This document shows positions 25,685 through 34,199 of a DNA stretch of 64,000 bases, in pieces (the stretch's first letter is position 1; each line of letters begins with the position of its first letter). Source of the DNA: UBA5436 sp050951845 (lineage in GTDB: Bacteria; Bacillota; Clostridia; Saccharofermentanales; DTU023); the NCBI GenBank assembly GCA_050951845.1, contig JBMNJV010000001.1:620001-684000 (forward strand), written 5' to 3'. A program made the translations under genes and the position numbers. Below the pieces are notes generated by a model, which saw nothing but the letters and a program-made list of their open reading frames with translations, was not told where the DNA came from and searched no databases.

Positions 25685-26989
25685 TTAAGTTTCTCCTTCA
25701 CGAAAATCGATTATTTGTTCATTATGGCTATCCATGGTTCTTTTCTCTTTTTGATCATCATTTATAAATTCTTTTTGTTCTTCAACTTCTGTAATTTTGC
25801 AATTTTCAACATCTGCTAAAATATGATCCATGAGATTAGACTCACTTCTCAACTCGGAAATTTTATTATTAAGCAGATTTATTTCATCAATTTTTTCTTG
25901 TGGCAGTTCGTCTTTTTTAGCCAAGTAGAGTTTGTTTCTATTCTTAATTAATTTGTTTAATTCAAGATTCAAATCTTTTTGTAAACGCTTTAATTCTTCT
26001 ACCGATCCAATCTTGTTTTTTTCGATATATTTAATTTCTTTCTGGTAATTGAGTATTCTTTGAGCTGATTTCTTAGCCTCTGCCGTAGGGTATACAATTG
26101 GCTTTGACATATAATTTTTCAGAAACAATTGATAATGTTTTAGAAGATTAGGGAAGCTACCGGGTGGATTTTTAAGTAATTGATAGTACAAAATCCAAGC
26201 GGTTTCCATTTCAATAGTTACATCAGCCTTTTGTGGTTTAGGCTTTTGATATAAATCGTGCAACTTTAAAAACAACTTTTCAAAGCTATAATTTTCTCCC
26301 AAACTATTAAATCTGATAAAGCGTTCAGAATATGGTGGTTTAAGTGCAGGATATTTTCCGTCAAGCCTTATCTGATACCCTAATTTTTCTAAATCAGAAA
26401 ACAAATCCGGCAAATCTTCTGCATAGTTTATTAAATTATCTATATCCAGTCTGATCTTATCTCTTACGGATAATCCCGGTGTCTGTTCATCCATCCAGTC
26501 TCCATAGTGCATATAGGTAATGGTTTTTTCGTGATCCAAAATTCTATCCTGATCAATTACTGATATTCCGTATTCCAGACAAAGCTTATCCGACACGACT
26601 GCCATCTCTTTATTCATAGGCTTCGGAAATCTTAATTTTTTTCCATCGATAAATGATACGGAATTAATAATAAAATGATTGTGGAGATGTTCTCTGTCTG
26701 TATGGGTTACTACAACTATTTCAAATTTATCGCCCCACATTTGTTCGGCAAATCTCAATCCTATTTCATGTGCCAGCTCAACCGTAAGTTCTCCCGGAGC
26801 AAAACTTTGCACTGCATGATACCCGTAACGACCTTTGAGTTTGCTAAATCTTTCTTTTGTTTTAAAAAACTGTTCTTTTGCTAACTCCGGGTTACAATTT
26901 ATTCCGCCCGTCATTTCAGCTTTCGAAATGCAGTAATTAAGAGTTTTGCTAATCGAGGTCCTGATAGCTGCGACTTTTGTTACTGCCAT
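25685..26989 (-). CDS. MOBP-type relaxase
   Basis: The 434-aa protein has an N-terminal relaxase/mobilization nuclease domain. The candidate nicking tyrosine is in LNYCISKAEMTGG, and the metal-binding triad is in HTDREHLHNHFIINS near residue 100. The C-terminal half is a Lys/Glu-rich coiled coil. It cuts oriT and pilots the strand through the channel. The preferred ATG is 26989, with AGAGGTG in front; a GTG two codons upstream is possible. It sits 14 bp downstream of mobC. Confidence 0.92.
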   Translation of the reverse strand: MAVTKVAAIRTSISKTLNYCISKAEMTGGINCNPELAKEQFFKTKERFSKLKGRYGYHAVQSFAPGELTVELAHEIGLRFAEQMWGDKFEIVVVTHTDREHLHNHFIINSVSFIDGKKLRFPKPMNKEMAVVSDKLCLEYGISVIDQDRILDHEKTITYMHYGDWMDEQTPGLSVRDKIRLDIDNLINYAEDLPDLFSDLEKLGYQIRLDGKYPALKPPYSERFIRFNSLGENYSFEKLFLKLHDLYQKPKPQKADVTIEMETAWILYYQLLKNPPGSFPNLLKHYQLFLKNYMSKPIVYPTAEAKKSAQRILNYQKEIKYIEKNKIGSVEELKRLQKDLNLELNKLIKNRNKLYLAKKDELPQEKIDEINLLNNKISELRSESNLMDHILADVENCKITEVEEQKEFINDDQKEKRTMDSHNEQIIDFREGET

Positions 26990-27003
26990 TTGCACCTCTC
27001 TTT

Positions 27004-27315
27004 CTATTCAAATCTCTTAATTAGCCACTCATAAAAATCACGAAGTTTTTCTGCGTTTTCAAAATAAGCTTCCTTATTAATTCTTTGAGATATGTTCGCT
27101 ATTCTTGCTATCTGATTAAGATTATTTCCTATTCGGGACAACTCTCTCTTAAATTGATGATACTCAAGAGATGGCACTTCTTTTAATTCTGCTCCTGCAA
27201 GCACTTTTCTAATATATGCTTCTCTGTTCAATCCGGATAACGCTACTTTATTATCCAGTTCTTCCAGTTCTTGTTCTGTTAATCGAAATTTAATATCGAT
27301 ATTTCTTTTTCTCAT
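27004..27315 (-). CDS. mobC: MobC-like relaxosome accessory protein
   Basis: The protein has about 103 residues. An N-terminal ribbon-helix-helix segment (IDIKFRLTEQELEELD, SGLNREAYIRKVL) is followed by the family motif LSRIGNNLNQIARIAN. MobC proteins bind oriT and help the relaxase open the strands. The start at 27315 follows GGAG. The gene lies directly before the relaxase and next to the putative oriT. Confidence 0.88.
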   Translation of the reverse strand: MRKRNIDIKFRLTEQELEELDNKVALSGLNREAYIRKVLAGAELKEVPSLEYHQFKRELSRIGNNLNQIARIANISQRINKEAYFENAEKLRDFYEWLIKRFE

Positions 27316-27330
27316 AAAAATAATCTCCAA

Positions 27331-27640
27331 ATAATTTGATCGAAAAGAAAAGCAGCATTTGCTCTTGTGGCATGATCATCATTATTTTTTTAGTATGCTT
27401 TTCATGTTGGGGTTTTAGGGTCTCCCTAAGATGTATGAAAAATGGGGGTCATTTTGCGTTGCTTGCCAGACTAATTCGGATAATTTTATTTGAAATTAAC
27501 CGCTTTTTTAGCATGTTTATCATGAATATCTTGTCATGCTTAACATGTTTCTCCCGAAAAAAGAATGATATTCCAACATGTATTTCATGCTTGTTAGAGA
27601 ATTTAGAACATGATATACATGATTACCGACCGAAAGAAAG
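27331..27640. other. Probable origin of transfer (oriT)
   Basis: This non-coding stretch of about 310 bp sits between mobC and the primase-like gene, the usual oriT position. It holds the hairpin TTAGGG-TCT-CCCTAA (27415-27429), a following G-rich run (ATGGGGGTC), and several ATG-like inverted repeats of the ACATG/CATGT kind at 27500-27630. The open frame of 142 codons crossing it on the plus strand has no ribosome site and looks like chance. The exact nick site cannot be read from sequence alone. Confidence 0.5.
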
Positions 27641-27642
27641 AA

Positions 27643-28617
27643 CTATCTTTCGTATTCTTCTTGCTTTTTTTCCAATTGATAAAGCAAATAGTCATTATAA
27701 TCTTTACCATGTAAAGGATGTTCATCCTCTACCGGATAACCTAATTCTTCTAATAGCGGTATGATTGATTTTGTTGCAGCTCTGCCTGCCTCATCGTTAT
27801 CAAAACAGATTCCGATTTTTTCTATATGATTATTTTCAAGATAGTAGGTAAGTGCTACGGGGAGTTTATTGCTCTGTCCGCTTACACCACCTAATGCAAG
27901 CAAATGAGGATGAGAATTCACGGAATTATTCCGAGAATACAACGTGTAATAACTCAGAGCATCAATAGCAGCTTCGAATATTTTGAGTTCTTTGGAATTA
28001 GCACCTTTAATACAAAAACCATATTTTTTATTTGAACCTTTATGCTCGCTCCAAAAAGGTTTATCGCTACAGGTACCTCTTTTAAAGGCGTATCCCGGTT
28101 TACCGTTTTCTTTATAGCCGACAAAGACCGCATTGTTTTTCTTATCTTGGAATAATATTTTGTTTTTCAAACATTTATTGATGCAGTTGGCGGAAATTCC
28201 TCTTAACCTCAAATACGCATATACATTTTTGACTGTATCAGCTTTTTCCGGTAAAACAAATTCTGTTTTTTCCTCTTTCACAAAATCCGGAATAAATCTG
28301 TTTTTGTTTTCATTTTCAGTATTTAATTTACTGGATTTATCCTCCGGAATGAAGTTTCCTTGGATATTATTTAAATGTTTCACGGCCTCTTTGAAATTTA
28401 TTCCTTCAACTTTAATCAGATAATCCAAAGCGGATCTTCCGCCTATATTCTGGCTGAACCAAAACCAAAGTCCATTCGATATTTTAAGTGAGTCATGATT
28501 TATTAAGCTCCATTCATTTTTGGATACTTTCTTTAAATTCGCCGGATTGTATTTTTGCATGTAGGTAAGTAGATCAATTTGTCTGGCTTGTTTTATTTGT
28601 TCTTTTGACACTCTCAT
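27643..28617 (-). CDS. Toprim-domain primase-like protein (DUF3991)
   Basis: The protein has about 324 residues. The N-terminus (RQIDLLTYMQKYNP...WFWFSQNIGGRSALDYL) resembles the DNA-recognition part of mobile-element primases. The middle (YLRLRGISANCINKCL) fits DUF3991. A Toprim fold has its first acid in IFEAAIDALSYY and D-x-D in CFDNDEAGRAATK. It probably primes the complementary strand after transfer or helps replicate the excised circle. The ATG 28617 with AGAAAGGG is preferred to the upstream start. Confidence 0.82.
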   Translation of the reverse strand: MRVSKEQIKQARQIDLLTYMQKYNPANLKKVSKNEWSLINHDSLKISNGLWFWFSQNIGGRSALDYLIKVEGINFKEAVKHLNNIQGNFIPEDKSSKLNTENENKNRFIPDFVKEEKTEFVLPEKADTVKNVYAYLRLRGISANCINKCLKNKILFQDKKNNAVFVGYKENGKPGYAFKRGTCSDKPFWSEHKGSNKKYGFCIKGANSKELKIFEAAIDALSYYTLYSRNNSVNSHPHLLALGGVSGQSNKLPVALTYYLENNHIEKIGICFDNDEAGRAATKSIIPLLEELGYPVEDEHPLHGKDYNDYLLYQLEKKQEEYER

Positions 28618-28634
28618 TTTTGTCCCTTTCTGAA

Positions 28635-28660
28635 ATAAAAAAACAAGCAACCGCTTGTTC
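28635..28660 (-). terminator. Terminator-like hairpin upstream of the Toprim gene
   Basis: Arms AACAAGC / GCTTGTT enclose a 4-base loop with a T-run on the minus strand. It lies about 15 bases before the Toprim ribosome site. The interval 28661-28825 shows nothing else. Confidence 0.78.
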
Positions 28661-28825
28661 TCTAATGTTTTCGTTAAAATGGTCATAATTTGCTTTTAAT
28701 TCCAAGGCAAATCTTAATTTCGTCTTAAACCGACCATAAATCCGCTTAGGTCCAACTGCAATGTTTTCATATTGAATAGCAGGGGAAACGCAGTTCTAGC
28801 CATATTTTCAAAGGTCGATTTTTTA

Positions 28826-30025
28826 TTAATCACTGTTATTTTCATTTGTCGGACAATTGTTATAATAATAATTGAATTCGGCATCATAGTAGTGTTCATA
28901 GGTTGTCGGAGCATTATAGATTGTAGTCAGGAGATAACTTCTTATATTTTTGACCTTCGTTGTGTTTTTCTTTAATGTTTCGAGAATATATTCTATGTGC
29001 TGAGTTTTTAATTTCATGAATCTACTCTTTACAAGTTCGACAGAAGTAGGAAAACCGTTAATATTTATTTGGCAATTGTTTTGCAAACAGATGTCTATCA
29101 TTAAATCTCTTATGTTATTTATTTTTTCTGCATCGTGAGCATAATTAATTCTCAAGATATCGAGTTCTAACTTTTTCTCAAAATAGTTAAAATAATCTTG
29201 TCGGAGATTTTCTATCATTTCCAATCTATCATTTTTTTCGTCATTACCAGATAAGATAGATAGATTGTAATCTATGTTAGTAATCTTTGTATTGTAATCT
29301 ATGTATTTGTCATCGGAAATTTCTGATGACCCTGTTCGGAAATTTCCGATGACCCTATTCGGAAATTTCTGAACACCCCCCTTATAAGAAATTTCTGAAT
29401 AGCTATTGGATTCATTTGAAATAGGTATATTTACGGCAGGTTTATTGGTTTTAGACTCATTTGCAGCAGGAAAACGTTCAATCAATTCGGTTTGTCCTGC
29501 GGCCACTTCAGAATCTGTACTTTCTCCTGATTCACTTGTATCTTCACCATCAACATAATAATTTTCTTGTTTTTCATCTTCAATTTCCGGAAATGTTATT
29601 TCCATTAATCTTTCAAAATCTAAATCAATAAACATTACATTTCCCAGTTTAAGTTCTTCTACAGTAATGGTTCTAAAAATTCTTTTGATTACACCTTTTT
29701 CTTCCAGGAAAACAATCGCATCCCTTGCTTGGTTTTTGGACAAACCGAATTTATCTTGGATTTGCTGATAACTTCTTTGCAAAATATCTCCTTTAAATTT
29801 TTTTGCATATCCAATAAAACTGTTTGTTTTCTCATCCATTATTTCAGTTGGTCTGTACCAGTAGACAATATCTGAAAGTAAAATCATAGCATTAAGATTT
29901 GGCTTACTATTTTCCTTCATTAAAGTTTTAAACCAAGTGTGAGGTATGACATTCCCGGAAAATTCTATTTTTGCCATTTTATCTACAGTTTTATTGCCTG
30001 TACTTTTAACGATTAAATTAGTCAT
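28826..30025 (-). CDS. Replication initiator-like winged-helix protein
   Basis: The protein has about 399 residues. The N-terminal 120 (VIPHTWFKTLMKENSKPNLN, RSYQQIQDKFGLSKNQARDA, FLEEKGVIKRIF) form a winged-helix domain like those of plasmid Rep proteins. A Ser/Glu/Asn-rich linker and a DnaD-like helical C-terminal part follow. The ATG 30025 follows GGAAGGAAC and is preferred. The middle of the gene contains iteron-like repeats. It probably starts replication of the excised element. Confidence 0.7.
   Translation of the reverse strand: MTNLIVKSTGNKTVDKMAKIEFSGNVIPHTWFKTLMKENSKPNLNAMILLSDIVYWYRPTEIMDEKTNSFIGYAKKFKGDILQRSYQQIQDKFGLSKNQARDAIVFLEEKGVIKRIFRTITVEELKLGNVMFIDLDFERLMEITFPEIEDEKQENYYVDGEDTSESGESTDSEVAAGQTELIERFPAANESKTNKPAVNIPISNESNSYSEISYKGGVQKFPNRVIGNFRTGSSEISDDKYIDYNTKITNIDYNLSILSGNDEKNDRLEMIENLRQDYFNYFEKKLELDILRINYAHDAEKINNIRDLMIDICLQNNCQININGFPTSVELVKSRFMKLKTQHIEYILETLKKNTTKVKNIRSYLLTTIYNAPTTYEHYYDAEFNYYYNNCPTNENNSD
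29264..29398. repeat. Iteron-like repeats inside rep, candidate origin
   Basis: Three 23-bp-type units start at 29314, 29337 and 29360, with a diverged fourth near 29386. The core is CGGAAATTTCYGA followed by TGACCCT in the first two. Just to the left, GTAATCTATGT-type repeats occur at about 29268, 29281 and 29294. The units fall in different reading frames, so the repetition is at DNA level. Confidence 0.72.
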
Positions 30026-30096
30026 ATTTGTTCCTTCCAAATTTAAAAAATCCAATAATACGGATTCCTTAAAAACGTTTCTTTATATCAGAATTT

Positions 30097-30954
30097 TCAC
30101 TTTAGAAAATTTTTGAGATCCTCATAATTTGCACTAGCGCTAAATAATTTGCTTTCTTCCGGTATTTGATTATTTGTGTTCTCGTTTTCAGATTCTTTTT
30201 CTTTTAAAATTTCAAGCGTATCACTCTCAGAAATATTTGAGCTTAATCTCAAACTGAGTTTTGTTCTTGTTTCATTTTTGGCAGAAACTGTTAAATGAAT
30301 TAATTTGGACTTCTTTTTAATTATTAAGATTTGTCTGGTATATTGTTTGTTCGAGAACTGTTTGTTGATTAAATTATTTTTAGTAGACTTCTTTGCAATT
30401 AGAGATAATGGTTTTCTTGTATTAATTCTTAAACATATTGATTTGTTCTTAAGCATTATTTTTTTTGCATTCTGCGATTGATCATTGATCTTATATTCTG
30501 TAGCAACTTGAGTATTGTTTATGGTCATAGCGACATTTAGACTGGTTTTAAACTCTGGATTAATATCTTTTTGCCAAGTTCTTAAATCAAGTAACTTGTT
30601 TTTCAGATTGTATAGAAGAGGGAATTTGTCTCCCCAACGAATATGGAGAAATGTATCGCTAAAAAATTCATCCCCGTTACGTTTTATCGGTTCGCCTTTG
30701 ATACAAATAACTACAGCATAGTTTTCTAACAACAATCTTCTATAAGTCCAACGAGACTGAGAAGTAACTTTATATTTTTCTGTCGTGGTCATTAGATCAA
30801 AGTCACAAAGACAAGTGTTGACGTAGTGTTGCCCTTTCTCGATAGCTCGATCAATTTGATCTTTTAGATCTGCATAGTCTTCAGCCCATTTATACTCTTT
30901 TCTTTTTTGCAATTTATGGAAAGCTTCTTGTCTGTTTATTCCATATTCAGCCAT
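30097..30954 (-). CDS. Unknown ICE protein, 285 aa
   Basis: The protein is not recognised. It is basic, with an N-terminal helical stretch (GINRQEAFHKLQKRKEYKWA) and a middle part containing WGDKFPLLYNLKNKLLDLRTW. The last 130 residues are Lys/Asn/Ser-rich and probably disordered. There is no signal peptide or membrane segment. It stands alone between two hairpins, upstream of rep in transcription order, so a replication or regulatory role is possible but unsupported. Confidence 0.6.
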   Translation of the reverse strand: MAEYGINRQEAFHKLQKRKEYKWAEDYADLKDQIDRAIEKGQHYVNTCLCDFDLMTTTEKYKVTSQSRWTYRRLLLENYAVVICIKGEPIKRNGDEFFSDTFLHIRWGDKFPLLYNLKNKLLDLRTWQKDINPEFKTSLNVAMTINNTQVATEYKINDQSQNAKKIMLKNKSICLRINTRKPLSLIAKKSTKNNLINKQFSNKQYTRQILIIKKKSKLIHLTVSAKNETRTKLSLRLSSNISESDTLEILKEKESENENTNNQIPEESKLFSASANYEDLKNFLK

Positions 30955-30973
30955 TTTATAACCTCTCTAAATA

Positions 30974-30998
30974 GAAAAAGGGGAGCATTTAGCTCCCC
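30974..30998 (-). terminator. Terminator-like hairpin downstream of the FIVAR gene
   Basis: Arms GGGGAGC / GCTCCCC enclose a 5-base loop with a T-run on the minus strand. It lies about 10 bases before the ribosome site of the next gene. Confidence 0.82.
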
Positions 30999-31009
30999 AT
31001 AAATATTGA

Positions 31010-32659
31010 TTAGTCTCTAGCTAATAATCTCTTGCGAATTAATATCCCAAGAATGAGAATTAATGTAAGCGATACATAGTAATAATTGTGTTCGCCTGTT
31101 TTAGGTAATTCTAAGTTATGTTTTGTAACCGGCTCATCTTTTTCAACATTCTGTGCTAATTGTGGCTCTCGTACTTGATCTAATTCATCAGCACTCAAGG
31201 CTGTGACCTGGAGATCTACAGATTTGGAAGCACTGTTGGTTACACCGTCAGAATAATTAGCAATAGCTGAAATATTTAAGGTATAGCTATCTGACTGAAA
31301 CTCCGCAGGCATAATGTACGATAGATTATAAATCTTAGAATCAGCTGCTCTAAAACTTCCGACATTTCGGTAAAGACCAAGATTATCAGTTATAATTAGT
31401 TCTGCAATATCTTCTGTTCCGAGATTAGAAAAAGACACCAAAACATTTACTTTTGATCGAGAACTGATTTTGTCTAAATCCGGTTTGATCTCCAAACTGA
31501 TTTTATATGATTTAAGATTGTTAATAGAAATCCGTAGTGCAATATCTGCATTATCTACTTGTTCCTGTGTCGCAGATTCATCAGCTAATACGGTTTCAGC
31601 AACTATTAGAGCTGTATTAACAGCAGCTGCACTCGTTTCGGAATACAGAGATAGATTAATGGTCTTTGCATAAGTGATACTTGATAACAACGATTCTTTG
31701 TTTACAACTGGTTTAGGCTCCGGCTCCGGTTCGGGCTCGGGCTTAGGTTCAGGTTCAGGTTTTTCTATTAACCCTGTAATAGCATTATCCAACTCAAGCT
31801 TGGCATTGTCTACTTGCTCTTGGGTTGCAGCTTCATCAGCAAAAACAGTTTCAGCTGTAGCCAGTTTTTCATCTAAGACGCTAAGACTTTCATCTGTATA
31901 AAGTGTTCTATTAACAGCTTTCGCATTATTGATCGATGTTTCAAGTTCTGATTTATCAACCGGTATTTCAATTAAGCCGGCAATCGCATTATCGAGGTCA
32001 AGCTTGGCATTGTCTACTTGCTCTTGGGTTGCAGCTTCATCAGCAAAAACAGTTTCAGCTGTAGCCAGTTTTTCATCTAAGACGCTAAGACTTTCATCTG
32101 TATAAAGTGTTCTATTAACAGCTTTCGCATTATTGATCGATGTTTCAAGTTCTGATTTATCAACCGGTATTTCAATTAAGCCGGCAATCGCATTATCGAG
32201 GTCAAGCTTGGCATTGTCTACTTGCTCTTGGGTTGCAGCTTCATCAGCAAAGACAGTTTCAGCTGTAGCCAGTTTTTCATCTAAGACGCTAAGACTTTCA
32301 TCTGTATAAAGTGTTCTATTAACAGCTTTCGCATTATTGATTGATGTTTCAAGTTCTGATTTATCAACCGGTATTTCAATTAAGCCGTCAATAGCGTTAT
32401 CCAACTCGAGTTTTGCATTATCAACTTGCTCTTGGGTTGCAGCTTCATCAGCAAAGACCGTTTCAGCATTAGCCAGTTTTTCATCTAAAACAGCAAGACT
32501 CTCATCTGTATAAAGTGTTCTATCAACAGCTTTAGCATTGTTGATTGATACTTCAAGTTCTGTTTTATCGACACCATTTTCTGCCTTAACCGTATTACCC
32601 GGAAATAGCATTAATATCGAAATAATTAATGACAATAACATTGTAAATTTTTGTTTCAT
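31010..32659 (-). CDS. LPXTG surface protein with FIVAR repeats
   Basis: The protein has about 549 residues: an N-terminal signal peptide (MKQKFTMLLSLIISILMLFPG), four or five FIVAR-type helical repeats of about 68 residues (pattern NNAKAVNRTLYTDESL...ATQEQVDNAK), a Pro/Glu linker, a fifth more diverged FIVAR unit, a beta-rich domain of about 100 residues and a C-terminal LPKTG sorting signal with membrane anchor and RKR tail. FIVAR domains occur in adhesins and carbohydrate-binding surface proteins. The start at 32659 with GAGGAG replaces the longer upstream frame. No sortase is in the window, so a host enzyme would attach it. Confidence 0.88.
   Translation of the reverse strand: MKQKFTMLLSLIISILMLFPGNTVKAENGVDKTELEVSINNAKAVDRTLYTDESLAVLDEKLANAETVFADEAATQEQVDNAKLELDNAIDGLIEIPVDKSELETSINNAKAVNRTLYTDESLSVLDEKLATAETVFADEAATQEQVDNAKLDLDNAIAGLIEIPVDKSELETSINNAKAVNRTLYTDESLSVLDEKLATAETVFADEAATQEQVDNAKLDLDNAIAGLIEIPVDKSELETSINNAKAVNRTLYTDESLSVLDEKLATAETVFADEAATQEQVDNAKLELDNAITGLIEKPEPEPKPEPEPEPEPKPVVNKESLLSSITYAKTINLSLYSETSAAAVNTALIVAETVLADESATQEQVDNADIALRISINNLKSYKISLEIKPDLDKISSRSKVNVLVSFSNLGTEDIAELIITDNLGLYRNVGSFRAADSKIYNLSYIMPAEFQSDSYTLNISAIANYSDGVTNSASKSVDLQVTALSADELDQVREPQLAQNVEKDEPVTKHNLELPKTGEHNYYYVSLTLILILGILIRKRLLARD
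31753..32568. repeat. 204-bp tandem repeats within the FIVAR gene
   Basis: Units of exactly 204 bp are visible (CAACCGGTATTTCAAT at 31957, 32161 and 32365). The middle units are nearly identical in DNA, including silent positions, and the outer units are more diverged. This suggests recent expansion and likely copy-number variation. Confidence 0.9.
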
Positions 32660-32660
32660 T

Positions 32661-32897
32661 TTACTCCTCACTCGTTTCATTCATTTCTTGAGTTAAAAAT
32701 TCACCGGTAAAAATATAATGTAAATCACGTATCAGATTTCTATGCTCTACAGATAATCCATCAAATACCTCTTCCGGTTGTTCTAATATTTTTACGATTC
32801 CATATTTTTCTATACCTTCACGAACTTCTTTTTCTTGTACGTTTACGTAATCTGCAAAAATACGTGCAAATATAGAATTTCTTTGTTGTGCATCCAT
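32661..32897 (-). CDS. Small acidic ICE protein, unknown
   Basis: The 78-aa protein starts MDAQQRNSIFARIFADYVNV and has two predicted helical stretches, no membrane segment and no known motif. It ends 1 bp before the start of the FIVAR gene and begins after a hairpin with GGAAGGAA as ribosome site. Its role is unknown. Confidence 0.6.
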   Translation of the reverse strand: MDAQQRNSIFARIFADYVNVQEKEVREGIEKYGIVKILEQPEEVFDGLSVEHRNLIRDLHYIFTGEFLTQEMNETSEE

Positions 32898-32920
32898 GTA
32901 TTAATTCCTTCCTGAAAATA

Positions 32921-32943
32921 AAAAAGACCGCCTAAGCGGTCTA
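32921..32943 (-). terminator. Terminator-like hairpin after the HipA-like gene
   Basis: Arms AGACCGC / GCGGTCT enclose the loop CTAA and are followed by a T-run on the minus strand. The sequence is identical to the hairpin at 49979-49996 before parA. Confidence 0.85.
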
Positions 32944-32968
32944 AATTGATTAATAACTATTTTTTAAT

Positions 32969-33880
32969 TCATCTTTCGTATTCCATATCTATGGAGTCAT
33001 TTGACTTAAAATTAATTTTGTGTATTTCTATTGCCTTGTCCAATATTTTTTCTTTTCGTTCTTGGATTATTGTTTTTAAGAATGTTTTATATATGCCGGA
33101 AATATATGGTGTATCATCAATTAAATAATTGATTGCAGACAAATCTATCCTTTGACCTATTCTACCTAAAGCTTCAATACAGTCCGAATTATTAGTAGTG
33201 GTTAAAAAATTATAATAATTAATTTTCACATTGTTTTCTCTTAATATCGAATTAGGAAAAACAAAAATTCTGTTCTCAATTTCTTTTTGATCATTTAGAA
33301 TATCTTTCATGTTTTGATCTGTTAATTGAGGGTATAAGCACGAACCGCAATCGTATATAGGTGCAACTTTCGCTATTTGATGTCTTTCATTAATCAGTAA
33401 GCCCCAATTACCATTATGCCTGTCAAAATTTCCGATAAGAGCATCTACAATAAAAATATCCCAAAAATGAGACATTAACTCTTCTTGAGGAATTAGCGAT
33501 TGGCTTTTAATAGTTTCAAGAATTTCTGATAACTCAACACCATACCCATGTCCGGAACTATCGATAATTTGATTTTTTAATAATGCAAATTCCATTAACT
33601 GATAATTGTCAGTATTAAAATCCTTACAAGCAACAGCCAACTTATCATTAAATTTTCCTAAAATTGTTTTTTGTGCTTCAACACCTAATAAATTAAAGAT
33701 ATTACAACCAATATGTTCACTAATAGAGCTATTTGAATAACTCATTTCCGGATTATTTTTAGCTGCAGGTGGAATTTTAAGCATATAGTTTTCGCCATCA
33801 ATAACGATCGCAATTTTAGAGCCGTTCTTTCCGCCATAACCTCTAAATATATTTATTTCATAATTTGTAAAATCAACCAT
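32969..33880 (-). CDS. HipA/CtkA-like protein kinase
   Basis: The 303-aa protein has an ATP-binding part (KIAIVIDGENYMLKIPPA) and a catalytic loop NFDRHNGNWGLL (D-x-x-x-x-N). PIYDCGSCLYP takes the place of the DFG motif, as in the HipA/CtkA group. HipA kinases phosphorylate host proteins (for example GltX) and give growth arrest, while CtkA is a secreted-type relative. No HipB-type helix-turn-helix is next to it; instead a 70-aa partner gene ends 5 bp upstream. It may act in element maintenance or host control. Confidence 0.75.
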   Translation of the reverse strand: MVDFTNYEINIFRGYGGKNGSKIAIVIDGENYMLKIPPAAKNNPEMSYSNSSISEHIGCNIFNLLGVEAQKTILGKFNDKLAVACKDFNTDNYQLMEFALLKNQIIDSSGHGYGVELSEILETIKSQSLIPQEELMSHFWDIFIVDALIGNFDRHNGNWGLLINERHQIAKVAPIYDCGSCLYPQLTDQNMKDILNDQKEIENRIFVFPNSILRENNVKINYYNFLTTTNNSDCIEALGRIGQRIDLSAINYLIDDTPYISGIYKTFLKTIIQERKEKILDKAIEIHKINFKSNDSIDMEYER

Positions 33881-33885
33881 CCTTC

Positions 33886-34098
33886 TTAATTTGCTCCATC
33901 TCCATATGTTAAGCCCAAGTATTTTTCTCTTAGATAATCAGCAACACTCTCTGAGATTTCATTATCCCATTGAGCTCCGTTAATAGATCCGTATAGTTCG
34001 CACCAAACATCCCCATACGCCAGATCAGTCTTTTTTAGACTATTCAGCCACTCAATATCTTTTTGCAGATAAATTGGCAATGTTCTTTCATCGATCAT
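33886..34098 (-). CDS. Small partner of the HipA-like kinase
   Basis: The 70-aa protein starts MIDERTLPIYLQKDIEWLNS and contains SINGAQWDNEISESVADYLR. I choose the ATG at 34098 because GAGGTT stands 4 bases before it, whereas the upstream ATGs lack a ribosome site. It has no helix-turn-helix that I can see, so it is not an obvious HipB. Its tight spacing (5 bp) suggests that it works with the kinase. Confidence 0.6.
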   Translation of the reverse strand: MIDERTLPIYLQKDIEWLNSLKKTDLAYGDVWCELYGSINGAQWDNEISESVADYLREKYLGLTYGDGAN

Positions 34099-34199
34099 AT
34101 CTAACCTCGAATTTCTTAGCATCTTAAGTAAAAACAAGCTTTCTAATACAATTCTAACAAAAAAAACGGCTACAATCAGTCTTTTATTGAGATTTACTT

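Noticed and set aside
27336..27764. 142-codon plus-strand frame across the putative oriT
   Set aside because: No ribosome site, very Phe/Cys/Ile-rich, overlaps the Toprim gene end. It looks like a chance frame in non-coding DNA.
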